Of a stretch of DNA of 64,000 nt, positions 1 through 14,100 are shown one piece after another; position 1 is the first letter of the stretch; each line of letters starts with the position of its first letter. The translations under genes were made by a program, and so were the position numbers. The notes beneath the pieces are model-generated. The model was not told the DNA's origin. It saw nothing but the letters and a program-made list of their open reading frames with translations, and ran no database searches. Source of the DNA: Patagioenas fasciata (lineage: Eukaryota > Chordata > Aves > Columbiformes > Columbidae); the NCBI RefSeq assembly GCF_037038585.1, contig NC_092526.1, positions 34,795,501 through 34,859,500 of the forward strand. The letters run 5' to 3'.

Positions 1-3000
1 AATAAACATGAACTATTCTGCTTCGTCATGATCACAAACCTCTTGTACCCATGCAGTGCTAGTCCTCTGAGGAAAGGGACAAAGAAGGGGGGGAAGAAGA
101 GTAAAGGACCCTGGGGCACTCAAGTTAGTACTGAAAATAACTTTAAAGCTCAGTCAAGAACCTTGCCTTGTGGAAAACAAACTAGCAAAGCACAGATGAG
201 TACTGGTAGTATATATTTATTCAAAACCAACACCTAAAAGTACTATTTCACCCCTAACCCACCATATTGCTGCAGCACATGAACTATATAAGCATGCAAA
301 GCTTTGAGATTATTATAAAAGCAGAGGGACAGAGAACATAAAGAGAGTCTGGTGGATGTTCCTAAAAGACTCAGCATATGTGCTCAGTATCTCAGCTTTA
401 ACCTCTCTTTGAAACACTGTTATCCCTCATCCCCTTTCCAAACACCAGCTGACCACATTGGTAATGAGTTGTGTTTCAAGCAATTCGGGTGGCCAGGAGT
501 CAAGTGTCTTGCACTGCATTTAGGTTACTTGAACAAAATTCAAGCCAGCTTCTATCACATTAGTTTGTTTAGATTCTCCTAGTTCCACTCCAAGGTCGTG
601 TATATTCCATAACGTGCCTGCTGTACATTCAATCTAAAGACCACTTCCAAGTCCCTAGAATGTTTGGGTTTGGTTTTTATTACTTTTAATTTTTTGTTTT
701 CATTTTGTTAATTTTTTTTTTAGCCCCAGCTAAAATACCAACATATTCAATTATCACTTATGAGTAAGATTTATTTTCATCACTACCTGAACCAGAAACC
801 ATTTTTTTAAAATGTGTCCATCAATTTTTCAAGTTATAGCTCTCCTACAAGTGAGAACATGAGCTGAAAGGGCTTGTGTTTTTTTGTGGTGAAGGCATGT
901 TAAAATAGACATAAAACGCCTGGCACATTAGAAAGCCAGGTGTCCAATTTTTCCCTTAATGGCTGGAGGCAAAGAGGAAAAATAGCTTTGACCCACTTAT
1001 GCAGAAACCCATATGACCACTCCATGTTAAGCTCACATGAACACACAATGCATTCTTATTCTCTTAATTCATTCTCTGCAGAAAACAGTTGAATCTACGG
1101 GATCTTTAATTCTATTTATTTACCATAGAGGCTCACAAAAATAATATCTAGAAAAAATATTTTAAAATATTGTTTTCAGACAAAAAGTAGCGTATCACAG
1201 ATCTTACTGGAAAAGCTTGGAAGAACAAAACCAAACAAACATACAAAAAACAACCACAAATATCTTTCAAGCAAAAATCATAGATAAAATCCTCACTGTA
1301 ACCACAGTGTCTGTATCATTTCCACCAGGGCTACGTTGCTGCAAAAGCAACACTTATGGTGAATAATCATCAGCATACATAAGGAATACTGATAAATGCT
1401 TTTGAGAATATGGAAGCTCATCAGGATAACAAAATTAGGAGAATAAAGGCGAGTTATTTACATATATTGAGTTATCCCTTCACATCCAGCCTTTATTCTT
1501 AAAGCAATCCATCCTCCAGCATTTTTTTTTCTACTACAATAGCAAAACCAATAAGCTATCTGCATGCAAGCAACATGCTTATAGGATATCTCCACATTCA
1601 AGAAAAACATTAGATCTTTCTATAGCATAATGGAATCTGACATATCAAGCATATATTCATTTTTTTCTCTTTGAAGACGCAGAAGCTGAGAAGAGTTCCC
1701 TCAAATACCTTGGATTTGTAACAAATCCATTCTTCTCTCCCTCTTACAAGACTTAAGAGCCTTATGCTTGCTTTCAAGGTCAAACACCACAGCAGGTTTC
1801 CCCACACTGACCTCAGCTGACTTGAAGCCTCAGCAGTTACAGACAACTGATAAAAACTCCACACCCTGATGGAAAATGATGGGCAAGCCGCCTTCCCTGG
1901 GCCCACCTCCTCAATGTGTCTTTACATAAATTGCACTATATACTTACGAACACCACTGCCCTGAAGTACACTGCCGTAAGTTAGACTTGTAAGAAGAGCC
2001 TGGAGCAAGGGAAAGGACAAGAGAGAAAAGAGCAACCAAAAAAAAAGTCACAGTGAGCACTGCAACAACCTGTAAAGAGTAGTTGTGAACTGCACTTCCA
2101 CAGGCACTCAAGTTGACTGTTCCAAACAGATATGGACATGACAGCATTGAACATAAAGCTGACACACATGAACATGAAAAACAGCAGCAGAGAAGCACAG
2201 ATTGACAAGACTTCCTAGCAGATCACTTTTGACCGTTCTGTTATTAAGAAAACACACTAAAGTGCACAGGGCAGGTAATAAGTATTTAGCAAAAGTTAAA
2301 AAAAAAATCTTTCTTGCCAATTTACATAGCGTACATTTCAAACATTTTGGAAGGGAAAACATGGAACTTGTCTTTAACACCCTCAGCAGATGCATGCACA
2401 GAAGACTGACAAGCCAAGCATCATGAGCAACAGATGGGATAAGGTTCAGCAGAAGTCAGTCATATGCTAATTGGCTATTAATTACAGAAGCTGTCAGGAC
2501 TACCACAGTACTATGCACTAAGGAAGAGTGCCAGTTAAACACATCAATTAAGCAAGATTTTTTTACTAATAACAGCTTTTGATGAAAATACAAAATTTTT
2601 AGTGATGAAAACAAAAGGGTGGGAAACTTACAGGGATTATGTTTGATACTGTACACACCAAATCTGACATTCATAATTGGAGAAAGACATGGAAGGCATC
2701 AGCACAAGCACTAAACAGTCCTTGCTAGTTCAGGGTAGAACATCGACCATGACACATTGTCAGATAATCCCTTCTTCTACCAGTCTGCTTTGTGAAAGGA
2801 CAAACCAATACAAACCGATCGGTTGTGAGGGGACAGCACAAATTATTTTACTTGTCCTACCAAAGTTTGCCTAAAGGAAGGACCAAAACTAACCAAACCT
2901 CCATATTCTTAAAAAGTTTCATAGGTATGTAAATAGACAAATTTTTTCCATCAACATTTTCATGACCACCTGAAAGTACAGAAGACCAACACCTCTCCAC

Positions 3001-6000
3001 ACACCTATCAGCTTTCCTCCCCTTCAAAGAGAAATCCCCTACAGATTCTGTAAGGGACACACTGTCAATAAAAGCATAATTTAGATTTATATCCCTAGTT
3101 GTGTAAATTCCTAGAGATTTTAACCCAGGGGTGGAAATCATTTGTACTTACAAGTCTTATTAGCCTGCACTGTTCAAAGCTGAGGCAGATAAGGAAAAGA
3201 GACATCACAAAACTATAGAAGCAACTAGAAAACGTAAGGAATTTCCTTCCTCTCAACACACAAATCCTATTAGCTGCTAACCAAGTACTTGTCAGTGTGA
3301 ATGACTAAGAGCAAAGAATATTTCATATATCATCTGGAAAAAGCCAAGCCCCTGAGATCTCATTATCAGAACCAAGTGTCCCAACTGACATGAATTATTT
3401 ACTGCAAACCAGTGCTTTTGATTATGCACATGCATTATATGCTGAAGGTGCATCTGTGCCCCAGTTTTAAAACAACCATATGGAAACAAAGCCAGAAACT
3501 GAGCTAAGATATAACATTCATTCCACAAAACAAGATGATGCTCTTGGCTGATAAGCTTATGTTTACATATCACATGTGATAGTACACAGATGTTTTCAAT
3601 ACGACCTGAAGGTAAACGGCAATTGGCTGGAGAATAACATGCATTTTTCTTCCTTTTTCTTTCGACACATTGACAGAAAATAGAACTCCTGGTGTCAATC
3701 ACATGTAACCAAAGCACAAGGTAATCTATTTCATTTCACAAAGACATCAAAATACACTCATTCTCATTACACTCACCTGTTTTAGGCCTGTTTCTATACT
3801 CTACAGTGTGATTTCAGAAGAAAATCTATTACCTATCTGAGACACATACTGACAGCTTATGGACTGCAGCATCAGAACTCTGACAGACGGACTCCCCATA
3901 GCTCTTCTCCTCCTTTCCCATCAGAAAGGAGCCATAAGTGGGATACTTGGCCACAGTTTTCTTAAAACAGAGTGAAACCTCACTTATGTCTCTAGGAAGA
4001 TACTGTACACTCAGGTTCATTTGCTGCTTTCATTTCATAAACATCAATGAAGTCAACAGATGTCTTCACACAACATCTTCATGCCTACAACAGACACAAA
4101 ACTGCCAAACAGGAACGTGGTACCTTCCATCTTAGTATTAAATCCAGTCTTAGGCTTATACAGAATCATTAATTTCATGTAACAGAATTTAGAATATTTG
4201 TAACACTAGTCTGAAAAACAATCTAAGTATGTATGAATACAACACTTATTCCTATATGGAAAATGGACAGCAATTGTTACATCATTACCATCATTTTGTC
4301 AGGCTGATTTAAGATACCACAAGTTAGTTCTCACACATCTGAGTTGGCTGAAGAAAATGTCTGAAGTTACAGCAACAAGTGAAAGACGTAAGAACCATTC
4401 CATTACCACAGGACAATATTTCTTGCATCAGAACCTAGGACTTGGAGGTAAATACTCTCTTGGACAATTTGTAATATTTATTTCAGGTTTTTTTCAAAAG
4501 CTTTCCTATTGCAACACAAAACCTCTGCTCCTATACAGGAAGCTCTTCATCATCGATCTGTGAGTCCTTATTTTCTTTTTTCAGTAAACAATGCACTGAC
4601 CTGAAGGTAGAAATCATGCACACATGTAATACACACAAGAAGCAGCTCAGCTCCCAATACCTCTTCTGAAGCACAACTCCACACCGTGAAGAGTTCAGAT
4701 ACACTCAGATCATACATTTAAAATTGTTCCATTTGTTTTTTGCATCAAATAACCAGAGGTTTTTTGGAGAGGCCACCAGAAGGGAGGAGGAAAGGGAAGC
4801 CTGCGCTGTCACACAGCAGTTAAGCCAGGTGGACCAGGAGGAACATCTGTTTACAGTACCTCTTCACAACTCCTTATCAACTCGGAGATATTTACAAACG
4901 TAACACAGCACAGAGCAATTATCAAGCCAAGAAGGAATAGAAACATGTCCTCCAGGGATCTGTAAGCATCCTACACCATTAATTTTAACTACCAAACTAG
5001 ATATCTCACAGGGGATGTTTTAAAAGCAATGGGATTTCATGTCCACAAGCCCTTCTGAAAACCTACTTACAGGATGAAAATATCAGCCAAAGAGAAACAG
5101 GATATACCCAGAGAATAACACCTCAGGTTACTGCCTGTACACAGAAAAATAAAGTCAGCACCTGAAAACAAACCAGTACTGACCTCTGCTATCTCACTTT
5201 CTGGGTTTACAGTGTTGAGATTTATTTTCCCCTAAATTACACAAAACTACATTCATGTGAAACAGACACAAAGAACATTAGTTCGCAAACAGCAGCAAAA
5301 TAACATTATTAAAGCTGTTTGTACAAACACAAAATACACCTAGGTCCCTGCTCCACCACCAAATACATCTCAAATTAGCAGTGCACTTGAGACAAATGCT
5401 AATAATCCATCTCTTTCCCATTTTTTTGCCTTCCCTAAAGCAAACCATCCTCCAAATCTTATAATTCCCACCATTTACATCCTTGAGCCTCTGCACAAAA
5501 CAGCAGCTTTCCTCTAAAAGCACTGTGCCAAAGACCTTTCCCTTCAGATTTTTATATTACATCCTCTCTGCAACAGAGATCAGTTGTCTTCTCCAAGCTT
5601 TCTGCCCCAAAACAAAGGAGAAAGGATCCCACACATTCAGTTAGCAATCCTCACATACACAAGGTTTAAAAATGTGCAGATTTGGAAGGTACATCACCAC
5701 AATTGTTCTCACGTAATGCTCTGCCTGTAGCTCTCCCGGCTAAGCAAGGAAGAGAAGGGAACTATTGAGCTCAGCTCTTGCATCTGTACATGGCTGCATC
5801 TCTACACTTAACTACCAGCCTTATTTCAACCAAAGAGTTTAGGTTTTAAAATTCAAGTGACAATTTCAATGAGCTTGTCAGCATTATTTAACAGTAATAA
5901 GAAATCCAACTTGTTCCCAAGCTTACTCAGCCTCACATTAATGGCCAACGCACTTTGTGTTTCTAATTGATTACAGCAAACTTACAAACAGATTTAACAA

Positions 6001-9000
6001 GCATTATAAAAACAGAATTCTCCTAGATACAATCATTGTTCATAGAAAGCTTGAAAAGCTGGAAGAAGCATAAAACTTAAAAGCCACAGCTGAAACAGAT
6101 TTAGAATGAGGTGAGTTGGACACAAGCTGAACTGGCAGCACGAGCTCAGCAGCAGGTACAGTCACCTAGCATGCACTGAGATGTCAGTTATTAGAGCACC
6201 AGCCTAAAGCTAAAGCAAATTCAAGGCTTCCCTTTGACATAATCAAGGACTAGTTTTTTCCCTAGCAGCATTAACCTATCTACCCTAAACATAAGACGTA
6301 CATTGCTTTATTTAGGTCAAATTTTCTGTGTTTTGTCAATATGTTAACTTGCAATCAGAATTTCTATGCCATGCCTTGCATACTAACACTTAAGTCTGAA
6401 TTATGTGATTTAGGAAATTTTCATGGATGAAGCTCTATTACTATGTGTACAAACTGATATAAGGCAAAAAGAGGAAAGACTTGGCATCAAAGACTTGAGA
6501 ATGTGTTATGTTTTTATGGCAATAGCATTCTTTTATTTCTGCTATTTAGACTTGTTTCATTCAGCTTCCTCAGTGCTATCTCACAAACCTTTAACTTGAA
6601 AAGTTCCATGAGATGTCCAGGATCTAAGCAATGGCCACATACCAAATCTCTAATTCTTTCCATCAGTTCTCTCTGCTGTCAGTAGATGTGAACTCTGGAC
6701 ATTTTAATATTACTTTCACCACAAACCAAGGCGTAGAAGACATTATCAACCACCAATACATATACTTGCTCGTGGTCATTTTGGTACAGTAATCCAGGCT
6801 ACCCTGACAACAGCCCTCCCACACACTAGCACATCAAGAGAAGCATCTTTAAGTCAGAATTACCTCTCTCCTGTTGGGTGAAAATGATTTGCAGAAGTTA
6901 GTGACTCCAGATGCTATTTCTGTATCACCAAACCACCCTTTCAGGGCATTGTTTTCCATTTGGCCTTGTGCAAACAAGCTTCTAGAAAGCCTGCAATTAT
7001 TTTTACTGATGTGAAATGGTGGACAGGAGAAATATAGACGCATACCCATTTTTTCCTAGGCATAAACTGCTTATATTAAGTCAATTTATTCCCCAGCCAG
7101 TGCATAATTACCATAAAACAGTTCATTTTCAGTGGTAATTCTCCACAAGCCCATCTGACAGTCCATTTATGGCAACTTCTACTTTTGTATAAAAGGAAAA
7201 AAACAGTTAGTGCCAATGCCTATGAAACGAGTGACAGTTCTAGGGAAATAACTTTTCCTTATACATGCACTTTTTCTTTAAAAAAAGTGCCTCTGAACTC
7301 ACGCTCATACATACCTCACTAAGTAAAAACGGCCTGGGAACATTCAAATATGGTGCTCTCTCACTGTCTGAAATCTCTAAGCTTTGTTTTGCAGTTTGTT
7401 TGGTTGGGGGCTGGTTTTTGGTTGGTTTTATTTGTTTGCGCTTTTTTTTCCTCCACTTTTTTTGTTAACCTTGGCCTCTAAGTTTTAAGTGTCATACGTT
7501 CCATTGCTCTTCTCATGGAAACAGTTTTAAAATTTGGAGAGCAGGGATCTGTGCTCTCTCGCCAAAGCATTAACTGAGCACAAGGCTGAAATCCTGCAAC
7601 AGATACTTACTTAATGCCATTACTTCTGACAGCTCTTGGTAATTTCCTAATTAAAACAAGTGGCTGAGAAATTCAGAGGCTCAAGTCTCATCCTACACAG
7701 TAGCAAGATAAGGTGAGTGTGGAATAATCTCAGGGTTTCAAATCAAAAGCCATCAGTGCAGCATATGAGTTACTTAACATGCATTAAGTTGTCTTAATGT
7801 CCTTGGAAAGCCTTTCAAAACTATGCAACTTAGAATTGTTCGCTTAGAGAACTGATTACAAGTATTTTCTTCAGATACAAAGCAGCTATGGGAATGGCAA
7901 CATACAAACTTAATTTATAGGGTCATCCTCAAAACTGACTCGAAAATAATGTCCTAATGCTCTTTAAGAAGCAGCACCCTGCTGCTGCAATTGGTATTAT
8001 CTGCTAGATTGATAATGCTTAAGTATCAGAGAAAGGGGGGTTATAATTTAAAGGTTCTGGAGTTAATAAGAGGATTTCATACTGTAAACAAGTCTCAAGT
8101 CTTGTCCCATGAGACTGACTTCCACAAAAGTCAAACACGCACCCTAAGAGCCCAGATTTTTTCAGTTTTTCCTTTCCATTATCTAATTTTAATAGGCCGG
8201 ATGAAATGTTATCATCCAAACAGGCAAACTAGAAAACTGCTCTTAAGATAATCAATTCTCATAACGAATCATACTGTCAGAAGAGCCCCAAAACACTTTT
8301 AGGAATCCTGATTATTTGTACAAACCATGAAGGAAAAAAAAAAACCAACTGTGAAAATCCACATGATACAGGAATACATATAAGGTGGTTTTTTGAATTC
8401 GAGTCTTACTATAAACAGGCCTTGCAAATTTCTTCTGCAAGTCCCATGAAATATAAAAACAAACTACCAGTTCTCATTTCTGCTGCATATTACATAGCTT
8501 TTATTCCATGTTCAAAAGACAAAAGAATCTAGTTTGACTTACATATCTCATTACCTCCATCTACTGGTAAGTGTTGCTATTTGGAAAAAAAACACACACA
8601 AAAATCCACACACCACAAGCCACCAAACACACACCTCTATTTCACATACTTGACCATTTAATTTTTTTTTCATTTCAGAAATATTCATAATGAAATATGT
8701 GAGAGGGGAGAATACAAACTGTTCAACTCAAAAAACCTGAGGGTACAAGACTAGCTAATACATCTTATACCAATACTTACTGATGTCTAGAATTTATTTA
8801 TCCACACCAGTATAGGAAATATAACTTTGGATTCAAACTTAACAGCAGGAGTCAGCCAGATATATGTATTATCTGTTTACCAACTACAAGTCAATTTAAG
8901 AGGTCAATGTGATTTGACATCAATCTTCACAGCCTTTACTGGTAACAATTAGACATGTTTCTCCCCATACAGCAGCACTTGTATCTCAGTTCCATTTTAA

Positions 9001-10911
9001 ACAGGACAGCACAATCAGCCTTCAAAGTTCATAGAACTTGCTTTCCATGGAGCAATCCATCTATGGTTTATGTTACTGAAATTAGGAAATGTAGCATCTG
9101 GAATTAAAACAGTTACATTCTGAGTAAAGTGATGAACAAAATGCATATTAAATGAAACAAAGCAGGCTAACCTGCTAAGACTTCAGTAATATCATACTAG
9201 AAATAACCAGTCAAGGCAGCTACTTGTCAGGACTGCCAGTTACATTTGTCAATTCTATCCCTAGTCACTGAAGTGACAATTACACAGCCGTGACAATAAG
9301 AATAAGCCATTGCATATTGTTTGGTTGGGTTTGCGTGTGCTTGCTTAGTTGGGTTTTGTTTGTTTTGAAATAAATTGCAACTAAGTATCACTGTATTTAT
9401 TTATTTATTCTGCTTAATTCAAAACCCAGGTTGGGTTGTAAACTGTCTTCCTTACAATATTGGATGTTCCCACTCATTCCTGAACATGACAGAGTTAAAA
9501 GCAGTTAACAAGAAACTAAATAACCCACTCAAAGGAAGTCACGTAACTTTTAATACAAAATGAGACAGTCTCTGAAATCTTGCTTCCCCTACGTTAATTC
9601 TTCTTATTAAATGTGACATTCATATGTGGCTGGAAGCTCTCTTTATATTCAACTGTCCTCTTTGAAGTAATAACTTACTTTAAGACATCAAAACTATGTG
9701 TTCTAATGCCATAAAAAGCATGCTTTTTTTTTTCCAGATGCTTCTAAGTAATTTATTCTGCTCTTCCTCATATGCAGCTCTCATAGTTATCAGTAACCAG
9801 AAGGGGGCAACAGTTTAAATAATTTGTAAAAACAATGGCCCTTCTATCAATTGTCAAGCTATGTGACATGCTTATTCTTCCCAAGAAAATATCACCACTC
9901 TGTTTCAAGGCTCACCACTTGCAATATTACAAGGAATATTTCCATCTCCTTTCTACTTACAGATCCAAGAATTTCAGTGAGTGATCTGATCAGAAAACTT
10001 CCCTCAAGCAGTGAACTGATTCCCCCAGCACTGCAGCACTGCTCTGACACTTCAGTCCCAGCACAGCAACTGTTCTGTACAAACACCACTGTTAACTTGG
10101 AGGAAACAATTGTTTTCATTATTTAATCCACTGAATTTAAGTTCAAACATGAGACCTTTTATGAAACATATCAGATTTATATGTTTACCATACTGAGTTC
10201 CTAAATTAGACTGATCATAGCTGCTCCAGAACTAGATTATTTTTCCGTGGAACATGCCGAAGTTTCACACTGAAGTCAAAATGACTGTGTGCTTAAGACA
10301 GGGGAAATGCATCATCTCATCTCACAATAAATAAATATAATTAGTTTTTCTTTGAAATTTTGTAAGCAAAACATGCTCTGATCCATCCATTTCAAGACAG
10401 CACCATTCACCGATCCACAAAATTCTGTAACAGACCACTGCTAAGGTGATGCCTCTTCAAGGGTCAATGTTCAAAACACTGCAGTGGAGAACCATGGCAA
10501 AAAAGATCCTCTTGCTTTCCAATAGACTATTTCAATTTGGAGATCAGAAAACAAATGTTACCATATCGGAAAATAGTTTCAGAACCTACACAAGCGAAAA
10601 TCCGAATGCTGTCAGAGCAAGTTTAACCTGGGACTCACCTGAGATGTTTATTTTGCGCAACCTGGATGCTAACAGGCTGCATTACTTGCATTAAAAAAAA
10701 TATTTCACTTACAATTCAAAAAAAAACATGATGAAAAATAATATGGAGCTTGAAATGGAACATACACACTGGACATACTTGAAGAAAAGAATACTGTTGT
10801 TAATATAAAACTTGTGATGATGGCTTTTAGCTTCTTCTCAATGCCTGGCACTGCTTCCACCTGAGAATGAACTTGTGCCTATGAGGTTGCCCACACTTTG
10901 CTGTGCCTGAT
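1..10911. other. Non-coding intron stretch, no gene seen
   Basis: AT-rich intronic DNA without recognisable exons or full repeats. It contains a perfect 16-bp AT palindrome at 1156-1171 (AATATTTTAAAATATT), GT-rich tracts at 7383-7450 and 9317-9367, a short TTTA run at 9394-9409 (overlapping AATAAA motifs on the AGAP1 sense strand) and a CTCF-like match at 9797-9810. The longest open frame (141 codons, minus strand, 3292-3717) has no domain signature and looks random. Confidence 0.8.
9797..9810 (+). promoter_or_regulatory. Possible CTCF core motif
   Basis: CCAGAAGGGGGCAA agrees with the CTCF core CCASYAGRKGGCRS at 12 of 14 positions, including the central AG and GGGGC. The mismatches are at positions 5 and 14. 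It is one of the better matches noticed in the window, but a scored matrix scan was not possible. Confidence 0.35.
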
Positions 10912-10955
10912 AAAAAAAAAAAAAGAAAAAGAAAAAACAAAAAAGAAAAAAAAGA
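10912..10955 (+). repeat. A-rich low-complexity tract next to minisatellite
   Basis: An interrupted poly(A) of about 44 bases, with G and one C as interruptions, ends just before the 48-bp tandem repeats. It may be the remains of a retroposon tail or a simple expansion. No retroposon body was recognised beside it. Confidence 0.8.
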
Positions 10956-10963
10956 ACCCTAGC

Positions 10964-11107
10964 TCGAGGTTCCAAGTCGACATGCCTGCACAGAACCGTT
11001 CTGGGTGCTGCTCGAGGTTCCAAGCTGACATGCCTGCGCAGAACCATTCTGGGTGCTGCTTGAGGTTCCAAGCTGACATGCCTGTGCAGAACCATTCTGG
11101 GTGCTGC
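10964..11107. repeat. Minisatellite, three 48-bp units
   Basis: Three head-to-tail units begin at 10964, 11012 and 11060, each exactly 48 bp. Each starts (T)CGAGGTTCCAAG or TTGAGGTTCCAAG and ends TTCTGGGTGCTGC. Units 1 and 2 differ at four positions, units 2 and 3 at two. Both unit 2-3 differences, and one of the unit 1-2 differences, are CpG transitions, so the ancestral unit probably carried TCGAGG and TGCGCAG. The unit length is a multiple of three, so several frames on both strands stay open, which explains the overlapping ORFs here. Each unit contains a small dyad, CAGAA-CCR-TTCTG, where R is G in unit 1 and A in units 2 and 3. I do not recognise the family. Confidence 0.95.
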
Positions 11108-14100
11108 CAGCTATGACAAAGCAGCACGTGAAGCAAAGTAACATTGCTCAGGGGAAACCTGCAGACCAAGGGGAAGCACTTTTGATACCTGGAACTGGTA
11201 CTTTCTCTAACCAAGTATCTGAGGGCATTCAGTAAGTGTGACTCATGCTTTCCTGGTAACGGCATGAGAAACATCTTGAACTTGGACTGACCTGGGTGTG
11301 AGGATGCCAGGACATGATGCTTGACATTTTTATACGGTATCAGAATCTTCCAAGATTATAACCCAGTCTTCATGAGAGCTAATCACTTACTCAATATTTT
11401 TCAGGCTTGTGTATTTAAATTCTTCGCAGTTTACAGGTGCATTGAGTTTTAAAACCCAATAAAAAAAAATTTAAGGTATGCCACACAAAGCATATTTCAC
11501 TTCATTATTGAGAAAATCGGCTCAGAATAAAAAAGTCAAAATTTCAGAACAGAAAAGTAGACCATTTTTCTAGAACTCAATATTTTCAACTTAATTAGCA
11601 CTGAAAATAGTAAAAAACTTAAATCACAGAAACTTAAATGGAAAGGAATCACTGATTTCCTAATGCTGGTGTAGATGCTCTGGTCCAAGTCTCATCTCTC
11701 CTTACTAATCTAGTATCAAACTCCAAATACAAACTGTGCTTCTATAGCCTGGCATTACACCAGTTTATCAATACCAAGAGTTGGGACATGAAGTTTCACA
11801 TTTTTTTCCAGTATGTCTGGATAAGCCGCTCTTCATGGGCGTTTAATTAGGCAGTTGTTTTAGGGAATAAAAGATCAAGAACCAAAAAGATCCAAGATCA
11901 AACCGCTCAGCTTTGCATTTGTCTGATCCCCCTCAGATGTTCTGCCAGAACTGCACTTCCTGTGCAGAAGATGCTTTAAGCGAACCATTTACACAGACTT
12001 AAAACTTAGAAGGCAGGGCAAGTGCCTATCCATAAAAAAAGCCTCTAGTTGAGCTTACCCTAAAAGAATAAATATGTAATTATTTTTACAGTCGTTTTAA
12101 TCATCTGCTGAACTATAACTATTGATTTTTAGCATAACTGGCATCCCAGACACAGGTACAAGGAGTAGCTAACTCACTTCAAACACTACTCAGTACCTTA
12201 TTTATTGAGTTGCTCAACTCTGCAACATGTGAATGAAAATAGAGAATATGCCATCCTTATTTACCTCCTTCTTTGGGCTTCTCCTGCAACCACCACTGGT
12301 TCAATAATCAAATATGCAGTTCTATAAATACTGTGTCAAATAGCAGTCTCAATAAATAGAGGCTTCTACTAATTTGAAAATAATTTTGTATTCTTCATTG
12401 CTTTACCAGGATCTTATGTTGCAGTTCATTCATTAAAATGAAATACTGACATTACTATCATCTTCTGGTGCTTCTGACGAAGAGACAGTCATCATTAATT
12501 TAAAACAGAAATCTATTAATAGTTAGCAATTCTTCTGATCATCACCACAAGGTATAAAATGAATACTTAGAAATTAACATATCTGGTCAAGTCCACCATA
12601 AAAATATGAATGAATTTATCACAAATATCAGCATCTACAGTTTAGATCAGCTGTCATAATACCATTCTCAGTGGCTTTATACGCTCCCAGCTAGGTCAAC
12701 AGACATCAGAGACCAGAGCTTGAGAAGGTCAGCAGGAACTGCCTGCTCAAACACTACTGCTTTAAGTTGCTGACTAAATCCTGACTTCACTACTAAAAGT
12801 TTTCAGAGAATCCTTAAGTGCTATTTTATAGTATTTTAATTATGGACTTACTTACATATTGTTTAATATAGACTGTCCCTATAGCACATACTTTTTTCTC
12901 CCAAAGAAGACACTCTTAACACTTTGGGAGTTCACAATCAGAATACAGATTAATAAATCTCTTCACCTCCTGTATAGTATACCTACTCTAACTATAGAAA
13001 ACAAACTACATTTAAAAGAGTATTGTACTTTCCATTAAGCCATGTTCCCTATTAGATGACATACCATAAAATAGATGTTCAAGGCCTAGAGCCAATAAAA
13101 AGGATTACAGGATTCCCAGCCTGTGGATACCCATTAGCAAATTGCATTCTTCAATACCATGTTCCTGGAAGATGATCTTAACCTCACTTGCCAAGTGTCT
13201 TCAGAGTTTCACTGCACTGATATCACAGGAAACTCACCTAAACATCCTTCTGCTTCTAGATGCCACAAGAATTAGTGGTATTATAGTACTTTGTGTACAA
13301 ACCAATTCTACATTTCCTAACATATCAATGATTACTGTGAATTAACTTGCCATATCCCTATTTATAGGTCATACTTAAGGATACTGGAATGATAACACTA
13401 TGAAGTTCAGCTGAAAACACATGCATTAGCATTCACTTTCATGACCACATGATTACTTTATACCTAAAGAATATTTACCATGGCCAGGACAAAGACTCTC
13501 AAACTAACATAACTCTTCCCCATGTAAGAGACAACTCACAACAGAAATCAATATTTCACCTTCAGAGATCATGAACAACATCTGTGCCTTCTCTTCTGCA
13601 TAGGTACAAACTACTAATCAAGAATGATCTGCCTGCAGCAAAATATTTATCTTGCTATTCTGTTCTAACAATATATACTACTCACATGAATATCATCCAC
13701 TTAAAGAAAAAAAAAATCCAGCATGACCATTCAGTTGCCAGTGTCCTTACAACAAGAATATTAATATTGCCAAGCACAGTAGAAATAATCCTGTTCCACC
13801 CATAAGCATGAAGTTTCATCTATATTCACACAAGCAATACAATTTTTTTAAAACATTAAGCATGTTTATTAAAAACACTGACAAACTGGATTGTTCTTTC
13901 TCTCATTAAAGAGCTCCCTCTCTCTCGTTTACTGCACAATTACCAGCAGACAAGCACTTTCAACTAATCACTGAAGTCCCCGCAAAAATGAAATGCTCCA
14001 ATTACTTTGAATAGCCTGAGCATTCAGAAGTTTATCAAAATATCTCTCTTCCATTTCAAAGCCAGGATGCTTTTAGCAGCTTGACAATATATTACTTTGA

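Noticed and set aside
1156..1171. 16-bp perfect palindrome AATATTTTAAAATATT
   Set aside because: AT-only palindromes of this size are expected in AT-rich DNA. No further structure around it.
3292..3717. 141-codon minus-strand open frame in intron 1
   Set aside because: No family resemblance and His/Cys-rich composition typical of random AT-rich frames. No matching splice sites were examined in support.
10838..11274. Overlapping open frames across the 10.96-11.11 kb region
   Set aside because: They exist because the 48-bp tandem unit is a multiple of three, so any open unit stays open. No sign of coding beyond the repeat.
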